Source of the DNA: Nocardia sp. SYP-A9097
GTDB lineage: Bacteria > Actinomycetota > Actinomycetes > Mycobacteriales > Mycobacteriaceae
Reading direction: 5' to 3'
Length of the DNA: 64,000 nucleotides
NCBI RefSeq assembly: GCF_009649815.1
Contig: NZ_WJIC01000016.1
Coordinates: 1 to 64,000, forward strand
Made by a program: the position numbers and the translations under genes. Shown piece after piece: positions 17,966-26,618 of this stretch. How positions within the stretch are numbered: position 1 is the first letter of the stretch; each line of letters starts with the position of its first letter. Under the pieces are notes generated by a model. That model was not told where the DNA came from. It saw nothing but the letters and a program-made list of their open reading frames with translations, and did no database searches.

Positions 17966-18421
17966 TCAGTGAGCCGCAACGGCGTCCAGCGCGAGCGTGG
18001 CCGCAATGGCATTCGCCAGCTCCCCGCCCTTCACGGTGAAGTGCCGCGAGTAGTAGGTCAGATGCTCTTCATGCTCATGGAAATGGTGCGGGGTGAGCAC
18101 CGCCGAGAACACCGGTACATCGGTATCGAGCTGCACGCGCATGAGCGCCTGCACCACCGTCGAGGCGACGAAATCGTGCCGGTAGATGCCACCGTCCACG
18201 ACCAGCGCGCACGCGGCGACCGCGGCATAACGCCCGCTCTTGGCCAAACGCTGTGCCTGCAAAGGGATTTCGAACGCGCCGGGCACCTCGATGACATCGA
18301 TCTCGGTGTACCCGCGCTCGGCCAGACCCGCGCGAGCGGCCCGCACGGCATTGTCCACGATCTCCGAATGCCAGCGCGCGGCAATAATGGCGACCCGAGT
18401 GGACTCTGTGATGGGTGACAT
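17966..18421 (-). CDS. ribH: 6,7-dimethyl-8-ribityllumazine synthase, RibH2-type
   Basis: Lumazine synthase condenses 5-amino-6-ribitylaminouracil with dihydroxybutanone phosphate, the penultimate step to riboflavin. The 151-residue protein has the substrate motifs AARWHSEIVD, EVPGAFEIP and GGIYRHDFVA, and the tail HHFHEHEEH that resembles type II (RibH2, decameric) enzymes more than the usual icosahedral RibH1. The ATG at 18421 has AGGAGA upstream. It is not in a rib operon: it stands alone behind an FMN riboswitch. A second, operonic ribH is likely elsewhere in the genome (inference). Confidence 0.92.
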   Translation of the reverse strand: MSPITESTRVAIIAARWHSEIVDNAVRAARAGLAERGYTEIDVIEVPGAFEIPLQAQRLAKSGRYAAVAACALVVDGGIYRHDFVASTVVQALMRVQLDTDVPVFSAVLTPHHFHEHEEHLTYYSRHFTVKGGELANAIAATLALDAVAAH

Positions 18422-18429
18422 GACTCTCC

Positions 18430-18466
18430 TGTTCGCGTTGTCACCCAGGGCATGACGACGCGAACA
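18430..18466 (-). promoter_or_regulatory. Hairpin abutting the ribH Shine-Dalgarno, likely riboswitch output
   Basis: On the minus strand TGTTCGCGT and ACGCGAACA (plus coordinates 18458-18466 and 18430-18438) form a 9-bp stem. Its 3' arm overlaps the first base of the AGGAGA Shine-Dalgarno at 18425-18430. Its position suggests control of translation initiation by the FMN aptamer, by inference. Confidence 0.5.
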
Positions 18467-18499
18467 CCACCGGCCGCGGCGCGGACCGGTGCGAACCGT

Positions 18500-18663
18500 C
18501 GCGTTCTCTTTCCTCCGGACTGTGACCGTCGGCTCCGGGCTCACACCGGAATCTGCTGTCCCGCACCATCCGTGGATGGTGCGGCGCTCGCGGGCTCATG
18601 CGCACCGGATAGGCCGGACGCCATGACCGCCGGTGGGGATTTCCACCCCGCCCTGAGAACGTC
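18500..18663 (-). ncRNA. FMN riboswitch (RFN element)
   Basis: Reading the minus strand, the hallmark RFN blocks appear in order: GTTCTCAGGGCGGGGTG, GAAATCCCCACCGGCGGT, an AGCCCGCGAGCG block, a variable stem with a 10-bp GC hairpin, GATTCCGGTGTGAGCCCGGA, GCCGACGGTCACAGTCCGGA, and a closing GGAAAGAGAAC. GTTCTC at 18655-18660 pairs with GAGAAC at 18503-18508 to close P1. It binds FMN and should repress the downstream ribH when flavin is plentiful. Confidence 0.95.
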
Positions 18664-18751
18664 TTACCGGCGTACCGTAACACGACCCCGGAGTGCGGGC
18701 ATATGCCCAGGTGACACGCTTATGATCGATCCCAGATCGGGACCGCCCGCC

Positions 18752-19270
18752 TCAGTGCAGCAGGACGTCCGCGTCGGCGGGCAGGGCGTTCACCGGCCAC
18801 CAGCGCAGGTCGGTGGATTCCGAACTGCGCACGGGGACAGCGCCTTCCGGGGCTTTGATCTTGAAGAGCAGGTCGAGGTGCCGGGTGGGCACGCCCAGTG
18901 AGCATTTGATCGGGTGCGCCTGCGCGCCGTACAGACCGGGCTCCAGGGTCAGCCCCTGGATTCCCGATTCCTCGGTGGCCTCGCGGAACGCCGCGGCGGC
19001 CACCGTATCGTCGGACTCCTCGCAGTGGCCGCCGAGCTGAATCCAGCGGCCCACCCGCGGATGCAGGGTCAGCAGCACCTCGGACTCGTCATGCGAGAGC
19101 ACGATCGCCGACGCGGTGATATGCCCGGCCGCATGCTCCCGCAGGCACCCGCGCGGCGCGGACCCCAGAAACGCCAGCATGGCCTCCCGCAGCGACTGCT
19201 CCGGACCCGTTGCCGGAGACCAGGTTTCGAGCAACTCCACCGCCGACTTGTGCAACGACTCCGCGCTCAC
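18752..19270 (-). CDS. NUDIX hydrolase, third gene of the F420 operon
   Basis: A 172-residue NUDIX protein. The Nudix box G-x5-E-x7-REATEESGI is complete (LGGHCEESDDTVAAAAFREATEES), within a domain starting at about residue 48 (GHITASAIVLS). Substrate is unknown; members hydrolyse nucleoside diphosphate derivatives. Its GTG start overlaps the fbiB stop by four bases (GTGA), so it is translationally coupled to F420 synthesis genes and may act in that pathway or clean up a by-product. That link is inference from position only. Confidence 0.88.
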   Translation of the reverse strand: MSAESLHKSAVELLETWSPATGPEQSLREAMLAFLGSAPRGCLREHAAGHITASAIVLSHDESEVLLTLHPRVGRWIQLGGHCEESDDTVAAAAFREATEESGIQGLTLEPGLYGAQAHPIKCSLGVPTRHLDLLFKIKAPEGAVPVRSSESTDLRWWPVNALPADADVLLH

Positions 19271-20667
19271 AACTCCACCAAACCGATGCCCGGCTCGCGG
19301 GGGTCGCGGGGTACGAGTTCTTCCAGGGGGTAGCCGATTGCTATGGCCCCCAAGGGGTTCCAGTCGGGGGCCAGGCCCAGGACTTCGCGGGTGATCTCCG
19401 GGGTGAAGATGGTGGAGCCGATCCAGCAGCTGCCGACGCCCTTGGTGGCGAGGGAGACGAGCAGGCCCTGCACGGCCGCGCCGGCCGCCACGGTGAACAT
19501 GGTGGATTCGTTGGCGCGGCGGCGTTCGTCCGGGTAGGCGTGGGCGCCGTCGGGGACGCAGAACGGGATGATTACCTCGGGGGCGTCGAAGAGGATGCGG
19601 CCGCGCGAGACTCGGCGTTCGGCGCGTTCGTTCGAGAGGCCGTCAGCGGCGAGATCGTCGTACCACTTCTCCGCCATGGCCTCGAGGAGTTGATCGCGCA
19701 GGCCGCGTTTGCGGATCCAGACGAAACGCACCGGGCGGGTGTGATGCGGGGCGGGCGCGGTGAGCGCCTCACCCACGGCGGCCCGAATCAGCTCGGGTTC
19801 CACCGGGGTGTCGGCGAATTGGCGGACCGAGCGGCGCAGCAGCAGAGCCTGACCGCGGCCGCGGTCGATGGCCTCCTCGGTGCCGAGCCAGAACAGGTCC
19901 TCGTCACCGCGGCGCAGCAGATCGACCGCGCTGGAGCCGTCGTCGGTGTATTCGAGTCCGCGCACCACCGCGACCGGGACCGCGCCGAGTTTGCCCTTCA
20001 CCAGGTCGGCCGCGGCGGCCAGTTCATCGGCGATGGCGACGAGGGTGACGTGCAGTTCATTGCCCTGCCCGTCGATCGCGCCGTCGTAGTCGTGCATGAC
20101 CCGCAGCCCGGAGGCGCCGATGGCGGCGTCGATCTGGCCATTGCGCCAGGCCCGGCCCATGGTGTCGGTGATGACGACCGCCACCCGCACACCGAGCCGT
20201 TCGGCGAGCGCGGTGCGCAGGGCCTTGGCGCTGGCGTCCGGGTCGACCGGCAGCAGCACCAATTCGCCCTGCTCCACATTGGAGCCGTCCACGCCGGAGG
20301 CGGCCTGCACGATGCCGAGTTTGTTCTCGGTGATGAGGGTGCGGTTCTTGCGCGCGAGTACGCGCACCGCCTCCTGCAGCACCAGTTCACGGCGCGTGGC
20401 ATCGCGTTCGTCCGGGTCGGCGGGGGCGGTCACAATGCGCCCCTCGACCTTGGAGACGATTTTGCTGGTCACCACCAGTACATCGCCGTCCTGCAGCCAA
20501 GGCGCTTGTGCCGCAATATGTTCGGCGATGTCGTCGCCCGGCCGGAATTCGGGCAGCCCCGCGATCGGCAGGATGCGCAGCTCCCCGCCGGAAGCATGAT
20601 CGCCGGGCGCGGCGGCAGCGTGATCGCCGGGCGCGGCGCTGCCGGGCGAATTCGATTCTGTTGTCAC
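19267..20667 (-). CDS. fbiB: FbiB, coenzyme F420-0:L-glutamate ligase with nitroreductase-like domain
   Basis: FbiB adds gamma-linked glutamates to F420-0 and, through its C-terminal FMN-binding domain, reduces dehydro-F420-0. The N-terminal CofE-type ligase (about residues 30-270) has DVLVVTSKIVSKVEGR and ITDTMGRAWRNGQIDAAIG. The C-terminal nitroreductase-like domain (about 280-466) begins at RRSVRQFADTPVEP. I chose the GTG at 20667 with GGGAG upstream. The N-terminus carries a short PGDHA-type repeat. It lies 149 bases after fbiA, and that gap holds two tiny ORFs. Confidence 0.93.
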   Translation of the reverse strand: MTTESNSPGSAAPGDHAAAAPGDHASGGELRILPIAGLPEFRPGDDIAEHIAAQAPWLQDGDVLVVTSKIVSKVEGRIVTAPADPDERDATRRELVLQEAVRVLARKNRTLITENKLGIVQAASGVDGSNVEQGELVLLPVDPDASAKALRTALAERLGVRVAVVITDTMGRAWRNGQIDAAIGASGLRVMHDYDGAIDGQGNELHVTLVAIADELAAAADLVKGKLGAVPVAVVRGLEYTDDGSSAVDLLRRGDEDLFWLGTEEAIDRGRGQALLLRRSVRQFADTPVEPELIRAAVGEALTAPAPHHTRPVRFVWIRKRGLRDQLLEAMAEKWYDDLAADGLSNERAERRVSRGRILFDAPEVIIPFCVPDGAHAYPDERRRANESTMFTVAAGAAVQGLLVSLATKGVGSCWIGSTIFTPEITREVLGLAPDWNPLGAIAIGYPLEELVPRDPREPGIGLVEL

Positions 20668-20757
20668 GATTCCACTCCCGCGAGGTCGATGGTCCACGGC
20701 GCACGGCGCGTTTCGCACCGGCGCGCGGCATCCGGCGTCTTCCGTTCCGAGCTCATG
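20665..20757 (-). CDS. Possible 30-codon ORF coupled to fbiB
   Basis: In the fbiA-fbiB gap, an ATG at 20757 opens MSSERKTPDAARRC and ends at the TGA in tcGTGA, whose GTG is the fbiB start. The overlap suggests translational coupling. A second mini-ORF of 19 codons (MSATTGMRCDLPRAAVRRA) starts at the ATGA that overlaps the fbiA stop. Neither shows a family resemblance; they may be leftovers of a duplication rather than genes. Confidence 0.3.
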
Positions 20758-20837
20758 GTTTCACGCCCGCCGGACGGCTGCCCGGGGCAGGTCGCACCGC
20801 ATTCCCGTTGTCGCACTCATGGTTTCACGCCCGCGAT
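20755..20837 (-). repeat. Short direct repeat of the fbiA 3' end
   Basis: The 19-base string GCGGGCGTGAAACCATGAG, read on the minus strand, occurs at the very end of fbiA (about 20818) and again about 63 bases further on (about 20755), just before the 30-codon ORF. A small tandem duplication or slippage event would explain it. Confidence 0.6.
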
Positions 20838-21815
20838 ATCGAGGGCCTGACGGACCATCTCGGCGGTGGCGGCGGGATCGCTCATGAGCAGTGGCACGCT
20901 GCGCACCTCGACGCCGGGGACCTCGGCGGTATCGGTGCTGTGAATGAGCCAGCCGTCGAGGATGCCGGTGCCGGTCCGTGCGCCGTAATGGTTGCCGACG
21001 GCTTCGGCGCTGGTCTCGACGCCGATCACGGACAGGCATTCATCGGCCATGCCGCGCAAGGGTTTTCCGTCGATCACCGGGGAGAGGCCGATGACCTTGG
21101 CATCGGTGGTGCGCAACGCACCCCGAATACCGGGTACTGCCAGGATGGATCCGACGCTCACCACGGGGTTCGAGGGGGCCAGCAAAATAGCGTCAGCGGA
21201 CGCTATGATTTCCGTCACACCGGGAGCCGGTTTTGCTTGATCCGCCCCAATAGTCACGAATCCATGGGTCTCTACGTTTGCCCGGTACCGGACCCACCAC
21301 TCCTGGAAATGGATCGCGCGACGTTCGCCAGGGTTCTCCGGGTCCCCGATAACAACGTGCGTTTCGGACCGATCGTCGGTTGCGGGCAATAGCCTCACAC
21401 CGGGTTCCCAGCGTTTACACAGGGCCTCGGTCACGGCCGAGAGCGGGTACCCCTGACGCAGCATTTCGGTGCGAATGAGATGGGTGGCGATATCGCGATC
21501 ACCCAGTCCGAACCAGTCGGGCTGAGCGTTGTATTTCGCGAGCTCCTCCTTGGCATTCCACGTCTCGTTCGCATGCCCCCAGCCGCGTTCGGGATCGATG
21601 CCCCCACCCAGGGTGTACATGCAGGTGTCCAGGTCAGGGCAGATACGCAGCCCATGCATCCAGATGTCGTCGCCGACATTCACAATGGCGGTTATCTCGG
21701 CCCCGGGGACCAGTGCGCGCACGCCCTGCAGGAAGCGCGCGCCGCCTACTCCGCCGACCAATACCGCGATCCGCAGACCGGTGCCGGGTGCGGTATCCGC
21801 TTGTTCTCGAGTCAC
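20817..21815 (-). CDS. fbiA: FbiA/CofD, 2-phospho-L-lactate (phosphoenolpyruvyl) transferase
   Basis: FbiA joins the guanylylated lactyl/pyruvyl moiety to the deazaflavin Fo, giving (dehydro-)F420-0. The 332-residue protein starts with the nucleotide-binding motif VLVGGVGGARFLQG, then has AIVNVGDDIWMHGL, GWGHANETW and the late segment LAPSNPVVSVGSIL typical of CofD. The GTG at 21815 matches the conserved N-terminus; the frame upstream is not conserved. It is the first gene of fbiA-fbiB-nudix and diverges from whiB2, as in mycobacteria. Confidence 0.94.
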   Translation of the reverse strand: MTREQADTAPGTGLRIAVLVGGVGGARFLQGVRALVPGAEITAIVNVGDDIWMHGLRICPDLDTCMYTLGGGIDPERGWGHANETWNAKEELAKYNAQPDWFGLGDRDIATHLIRTEMLRQGYPLSAVTEALCKRWEPGVRLLPATDDRSETHVVIGDPENPGERRAIHFQEWWVRYRANVETHGFVTIGADQAKPAPGVTEIIASADAILLAPSNPVVSVGSILAVPGIRGALRTTDAKVIGLSPVIDGKPLRGMADECLSVIGVETSAEAVGNHYGARTGTGILDGWLIHSTDTAEVPGVEVRSVPLLMSDPAATAEMVRQALDIAGVKP

Positions 21816-22162
21816 ATCCGCACAGCCTAGGCGGTTGGGGCCGGAGAATGCCCCGAGGGATATTTGCTGTGAATTTGCTGTCTGATCTGCGGGAACCTTG
21901 CCGACGGGGGTCCGAGATGGTAACGGAATAGCTTCGGCGGCTTGACCATCGCCACGCCCGGCGTGTCTAATCACAGGCATGTCATTCCGGGTCCGCGCGA
22001 GAGCTCAAGGCGCGGACGGCATTTCGAACAGGCGTTCGTACTATCGGAGTGGCGAACAGCTCGGGGATGGCCGCGGGACTACGTCGCGGTGTTGGGCCGT
22101 CGGTGGGATCGGTTCCGACGGATTAATCATTCTGCGCTAACACACAGTGAGGAGGCGGAGCG

Positions 22163-22636
22163 ATGGCCGATGAGCTGGCCCCGTCGAATATTCCAGGCGG
22201 TGTATCGCAAACCGATTCCACAGCTGGCGCAGCACCTGACTTCTGCGCCGATGCTTGGAACGGAATCGAGGGGGGTGAACCGATGACGATACGGCCGGGG
22301 GGCGGTCAATGGGCTCGTGCGCAGTACCAGCCCGAACCACCGCGCCTGAGCCTGATCGTCACGGGCAATGATGAAGCGTTCGACAGCTTTTCACGCGGCG
22401 GTCGCCAGATGACCGAAGCGGAACAATGGCAGGAAAGGGCGCTCTGCGCCCAGACCGACCCGGAGGCGTTCTTCCCGGAGAAGGGCGGCTCCACCCGCGA
22501 GGCCAAGCGCATCTGCTTGGGCTGTGAGGTTCGCGACGAGTGCTTGGAGTACGCGCTCGCCAATGATGAGCGGTTCGGCATCTGGGGCGGGCTCTCCGAG
22601 CGCGAACGCCGTCGCCTCAAGCGCGGGATCATTTGA
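22163..22636 (+). CDS. whiB2: WhiB2/WhmD-type iron-sulfur regulator
   Basis: WhiB proteins bind a 4Fe-4S cluster and act with the primary sigma factor; WhiB2 (WhmD) is needed for septation. The cluster ligands are C95, C118, C121 and C127 (C-x22-C-x2-C-x5-C), followed by the G-I-W-G-G turn at 139-143 and the basic tail RERRRLKRGII. The segment ALCAQTDPEAFFPEKGGS is typical of this subgroup. AGGAGG precedes the ATG at 22163; a second start (ATG 22283, with a G-rich SD) would give a shorter 117-residue form. Confidence 0.95.
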   Translation: MADELAPSNIPGGVSQTDSTAGAAPDFCADAWNGIEGGEPMTIRPGGGQWARAQYQPEPPRLSLIVTGNDEAFDSFSRGGRQMTEAEQWQERALCAQTDPEAFFPEKGGSTREAKRICLGCEVRDECLEYALANDERFGIWGGLSERERRRLKRGII

Positions 22637-22718
22637 GAGAGGCGTGCTGCGCTGCCGGCGCAGCAGCCTGAAACACGTTGAGCGGTAGCTGTTTTCAGTA
22701 CCGCCGCACGCCTCGGAG

Positions 22719-23198
22719 CTACTCGCCCGGTTCGGGATCTATCACGTCCGGTTCGACTCCGAGATAGGTGGCGATCTGCTGGACGAGTACCTCGCGCAGC
22801 AGGTCCACCAGATCGTCCGGGTCGCCCGCGCGTAGCTCCAAAGGCTTGCGGAACAGGACAACTCGGGCGCGGGTCGCCTGGCCGTAACGGTCCACCCCTG
22901 CCGGGATCAGGCGCGACAGGGGTACCGGGCCGTCGGCTACGACCTCATCCGGCCACGTCACCGAATCAGGGTGCAGCGGACGGATTTTCGGCACATCGTC
23001 GACCGCGATATCCAATTTGGTGAGCTGGTCGTGCCAGCGACTCTCCAGGGGTGCGAACGCCTCCAACACCAGGCGGTCGAACTGCTGTCCGCGGGTACGC
23101 CGGGCAGGAACGGTCGGCGGCAACATGGGACCGCGCACACCCCGCCCGCGGCGGATGACGGACCGCGCCGTTGGCGGCCTCTTTCGTGAACGGGTCAT
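22719..23198 (-). CDS. Metallopeptidase-fold (zincin-like) protein lacking HExxH
   Basis: This 159-residue protein has the basic, Arg-rich N-terminus and overall pattern of the small zincin-like 'metallopeptidase family' proteins found between whiB2 and the DUF3499 gene in mycobacteria. Where active relatives carry HExxH, this protein reads EVLVQQIATYLGVEP, so no zinc ligands are visible and catalysis is unlikely. It converges on whiB2 and diverges from the DUF3499 gene. Family assignment rests on gene order and overall resemblance; function unknown. Confidence 0.7.
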   Translation of the reverse strand: MTRSRKRPPTARSVIRRGRGVRGPMLPPTVPARRTRGQQFDRLVLEAFAPLESRWHDQLTKLDIAVDDVPKIRPLHPDSVTWPDEVVADGPVPLSRLIPAGVDRYGQATRARVVLFRKPLELRAGDPDDLVDLLREVLVQQIATYLGVEPDVIDPEPGE

Positions 23199-23423
23199 GA
23201 CTCGAATCTAACCGCAAACGACCGCCGAGTTGGATTCGCCTCGGCGTCGCTCGCGCAACGCCCCGGCGAGCCGGTGCGGCCCGGGCGCGGCGGCGCGCGA
23301 ACCCCGGAGCGGCGCACCGGGAATCCCGGACCGACCGGTTCTTACTCGAGTGAGGCCGACCTCATTGAGCGTGTCTATCCCCCTCGGCGCGCCCGGAGGG
23401 TTACCCTGCATGGCGTGATTCCC

Positions 23424-23804
23424 ATGCGTCGTTGCTGCCGTCCAGGCTGCAAGAATCCGGCCGTTGCGACGCTGACCTATGTGTATTCGGACTCGATGGC
23501 AGTGGTCGGACCACTGGTCACCGTCGCCGAACCGCACTCCTGGGACCTCTGCGAGACACATGCCTCCCGGATCACCGCGCCCAAGGGCTGGGAACTGGTC
23601 AAGCATGAGGGCGGGTTCTCCTCCAGTACCCCGGACGACGACGACCTAACCGCTTTGGCCGAGGCCGTTCGCGAAGCCGGATTACGCCGCCGCACACCGG
23701 AACCCGACCCGCGTGGTTACACCGACTATCCGCCCGCCACCCAGCGCCCCAATCGCACCGGTAGACGCGGGCACCTACGGGTACTCCCGGATCCCCCCAA
23801 TTGA
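23424..23804 (+). CDS. DUF3499 family protein
   Basis: A 126-residue protein beginning MRRCCRPGCKNPAVATLTYV with four N-terminal cysteines/CxxxC and a later WDLCETHASRIT, suggesting a small metal-binding fold. The tail is acidic and then Arg/Pro-rich. The ATG at 23424 matches the conserved start; the frame extends 50 codons upstream without conservation. Lies upstream of the phosphomannomutase gene, as in mycobacteria. Function unknown. Confidence 0.85.
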   Translation: MRRCCRPGCKNPAVATLTYVYSDSMAVVGPLVTVAEPHSWDLCETHASRITAPKGWELVKHEGGFSSSTPDDDDLTALAEAVREAGLRRRTPEPDPRGYTDYPPATQRPNRTGRRGHLRVLPDPPN

Positions 23805-23974
23805 GTTGCGGCCGATAGAGCGCCGGATGTCACAAACGGAACGACTGATTTCGCGCGGTCGGGGTAACTCGCCGGGTACGCCCAAAATCGGGTTGGCACT
23901 GAACCGCTGGTACGCGTGCACCACTGTCCACGGCTCCCAAGCCGGGCGCAAAAGGCTCGGGGAGGCGGGATAGT

Positions 23975-25360
23975 GTGGGTGCCATGACAGAGCCCCGCTC
24001 CGCCGAGTCCGTGCATGCCGTCATCAAGGCGTATGACGTCCGCGGAGTTGTTGGTGAACAGATCGATGCGGCGTTCGTCCGGGATGTGGGCGGATCATTC
24101 GCACGACTCATGCGGAGTGAAGGCGCGAAGCGCGTGGTCATCGGCCACGATATGCGCGACTCCTCCCCCGAACTCTCCGCCGCCTTCGCGGACGGTGTGC
24201 AGGCGCAGGGTCTCGATGTGGTGCATATCGGACTGGCCTCCACCGATGAGCTGTACTTCGCCTCCGGTCATCTGGAGTGCCCGGGCGCGATGTTCACCGC
24301 CTCGCACAATCCGGCGAAGTACAACGGCATCAAGCTGTGCCGGGCCAAGGCGCTGCCGGTCGGTCAGGACACCGGGCTGGCCACCATCTCCGATGAGGTC
24401 ATCTCGGGCGTGCCCGAATTCGATGGCCCGCGCGGCACCGCCACCGAACAGGATCTGCTCTCGGCGTACGCCGAATTCCTGCACAAGCTGGTCGATCTGA
24501 GCTCCGCGCGGCCGCTGCGTATTGCGGTGGATGCCGGTAATGGCATGGGCGGCTTCACCGTTCCCGCCGTACTGGGCACGCTGGCGCAGTTCACCGTCGA
24601 GCCGCTGTTCTTCGAACTCGACGGCAATTTCCCGAATCATGAAGCCAATCCACTGGATCCGAAGAATCTGGTGGATCTGCAGGATTACGTCCGCAAGACC
24701 GGCTCCGATATCGGCCTGGCCTTCGACGGCGATGCGGACCGCTGTTTCGTGGTGGACGAGAAGGGCGATCCGGTCTCGCCGTCCGCGATCACCGGTCTGG
24801 TGGCCGAGCGCGAGCTGGCCAAGGAGCCGGGCGCGACCATCATCCACAATCTGATCACCTCGCAGTCGGTGCCGGAGCTGGTGACCGAACTCGGCGGCTC
24901 CCCGGTGCGCACCCGGGTCGGGCATTCGTTCATCAAGCAGCAGATGGCCTCGACCGGCGCGATCTTCGGTGGCGAGCACTCCGCGCACTACTACTTCCGC
25001 GATTTCTGGGGCGCCGACTCCGGCATGCTGGCGGCACTGCACGTGCTGGCCGTGCTGGGTGCGAAGGATCGGCCGATGTCCGAACTCGCGTGCGCGTACG
25101 CGACCTACGCGGCCTCCGGAGAGATCAATTCGACCGTGGCCGATGCGAAGGAGCGGACCGTGGCGGTGCTCGAGGCCTTCGGCAAACGGGCCAAGTCGGT
25201 GGATCGAATGGACGGTGTCACCGTGCAACTCGCCGACCGCGCCTGGTTCAACTTGCGCGCGTCGAATACCGAACCGCTGCTGCGACTCAACGTCGAAGCC
25301 CGATCGCAGGACGAAGTAGACCAACTCGTCACCGAGATCCTGAGCATCGTCCGCGCCTGA
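23975..25360 (+). CDS. manB: Phosphomannomutase/phosphoglucomutase
   Basis: Converts mannose-6-phosphate to mannose-1-phosphate for GDP-mannose, PIMs, LM and LAM. The alpha-D-phosphohexomutase signatures are all present: the catalytic phosphoserine loop TASHNPAKYNG (about residue 110), the metal loop DGDADR (about 255), the sugar-binding GGEHSAH (about 335) and the C-terminal phosphate-binding RASNTEP. The GTG at 23975 has GGAGG nine bases upstream; an in-frame ATG at 23984 is the alternative. First gene of a mannose operon with the SIS protein and manA. Confidence 0.94.
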   Translation: MGAMTEPRSAESVHAVIKAYDVRGVVGEQIDAAFVRDVGGSFARLMRSEGAKRVVIGHDMRDSSPELSAAFADGVQAQGLDVVHIGLASTDELYFASGHLECPGAMFTASHNPAKYNGIKLCRAKALPVGQDTGLATISDEVISGVPEFDGPRGTATEQDLLSAYAEFLHKLVDLSSARPLRIAVDAGNGMGGFTVPAVLGTLAQFTVEPLFFELDGNFPNHEANPLDPKNLVDLQDYVRKTGSDIGLAFDGDADRCFVVDEKGDPVSPSAITGLVAERELAKEPGATIIHNLITSQSVPELVTELGGSPVRTRVGHSFIKQQMASTGAIFGGEHSAHYYFRDFWGADSGMLAALHVLAVLGAKDRPMSELACAYATYAASGEINSTVADAKERTVAVLEAFGKRAKSVDRMDGVTVQLADRAWFNLRASNTEPLLRLNVEARSQDEVDQLVTEILSIVRA

Positions 25361-25433
25361 CTGGAATAGTGGAATCACAGAGCTTGGATTCACCAGCGTC
25401 TGGTGACCCGATGAGGGGAGGTGGCAACGCCCG

Positions 25434-26618
25434 ATGATCGCTGGGACACCTGTACTCGATCTCGATGACGTCGCCTCGCTGGAGGCAGCGGACGCCGGGG
25501 GGACATTGCGCTCTGCCGCATCCGGCGGCGCACTCGTTCGCGCGACCGCCGCGGCACTCGCCGAGGATGCGCTCACCCGGCTGCGGGAGCTACGCCCACG
25601 CAGTCTCGTACTGGTCTCCGGTAGTGGGCGGGCCGCGCGCGCCGCCGGTCTGCTGGTGGCCGCGCTGGGCGATCGCACCAGCATGCCGCTGGTATCGGCC
25701 ACCTCGATTCCACCGTGGGTCGGACCACTGGATGTGGTGCTGGTCGCCGGTGATGACGCGGGCGATCCACGCCTGGCCGAGGCCGTCGATTTCGCGGTGC
25801 GCCGCGGGGCGGAGGTGGTGGTCGCCGCTCCCGATGAGGGACCGCTACGCGCCGCCGCCGCCGGCAGAGCCACCATGCTGCCGCCGCGCGTGCGGGTGCT
25901 CGACCACAATCGGCTACTGCGCTATCTGGCGGTCGGGATGGCGGTGCTGGCCGCGGTCGACCCGAATCGCACCGGACCCATGCTGCCCGAATTGAACTCG
26001 CTCGCCGATCTGCTCGATGCCGAGGCGCTGCGCGACGGACCGCAGCACGAGGCGTTCCACAATCCGGCCAAGACCCTGGCGACCCGTATGCAGCAGCGCA
26101 AGCGCATGGTGCTCGCGGGTGACTCGCCCGCCGCCGCCATTCTCGCCACGCACGGCGCGGAGGTACTACTGGCCGCGGCCGGGCAGATCACCACCGCCGT
26201 CACGCTCGCGGAAGCCGTTGCGGCGCACGGCAGTCTGCTGCAGGCCGCAGGTGTGGCCGCGCCGGGCTTCGATCCGCTCTTCCACGATGAGGAGCTCGAC
26301 GGTCCGGCTCCGGTGGAGCAGGTGCGGCTCTTCGTCTTCAGCTCCGATACCGATCAATCGGCGGCACGGCGGCGGCTCGCGGTCTTCGGCTCCGATGCCG
26401 GACTGGTCGATGCCGAGCTGGTGAATCTGGACGCGGAGACCGGTGCGGCGGAATCCGAGCTCGCGCTGGCTCCCGGACAGCCGGCGCCCGGTGCGCGCGG
26501 TGAACTGGAACAGCTTGCGGTACTTGCGCTTCGGCTGGAGATGGCGGCCGCTTATCTACGACTACTCGGTGCCCGCCCAGCCTCGACTCCGAGTAGCTAC
26601 GACGGGGGACACTACTAG
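25434..26618 (+). CDS. SIS-domain protein between manB and manA
   Basis: A 394-residue protein resembling the TobH/phosphosugar-isomerase-like proteins encoded between manB and manA in mycobacteria. The N-terminal half has a SIS-like Rossmann pattern (LVLVSGSGRAARAAGLLVAA, DVVLVAGDD). The C-terminal half resembles the C-terminal domain of bifunctional phosphoglucose/phosphomannose isomerases. Substrate unknown. Its TAG stop overlaps the manA GTG start by one base. Confidence 0.85.
   Translation: MIAGTPVLDLDDVASLEAADAGGTLRSAASGGALVRATAAALAEDALTRLRELRPRSLVLVSGSGRAARAAGLLVAALGDRTSMPLVSATSIPPWVGPLDVVLVAGDDAGDPRLAEAVDFAVRRGAEVVVAAPDEGPLRAAAAGRATMLPPRVRVLDHNRLLRYLAVGMAVLAAVDPNRTGPMLPELNSLADLLDAEALRDGPQHEAFHNPAKTLATRMQQRKRMVLAGDSPAAAILATHGAEVLLAAAGQITTAVTLAEAVAAHGSLLQAAGVAAPGFDPLFHDEELDGPAPVEQVRLFVFSSDTDQSAARRRLAVFGSDAGLVDAELVNLDAETGAAESELALAPGQPAPGARGELEQLAVLALRLEMAAAYLRLLGARPASTPSSYDGGHY

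Noticed and set aside
24095..25909. Long minus-strand frame opposite the phosphomannomutase gene
   Set aside because: Composition is typical of antisense frames in GC-rich DNA and the plus strand carries an unmistakable mutase.
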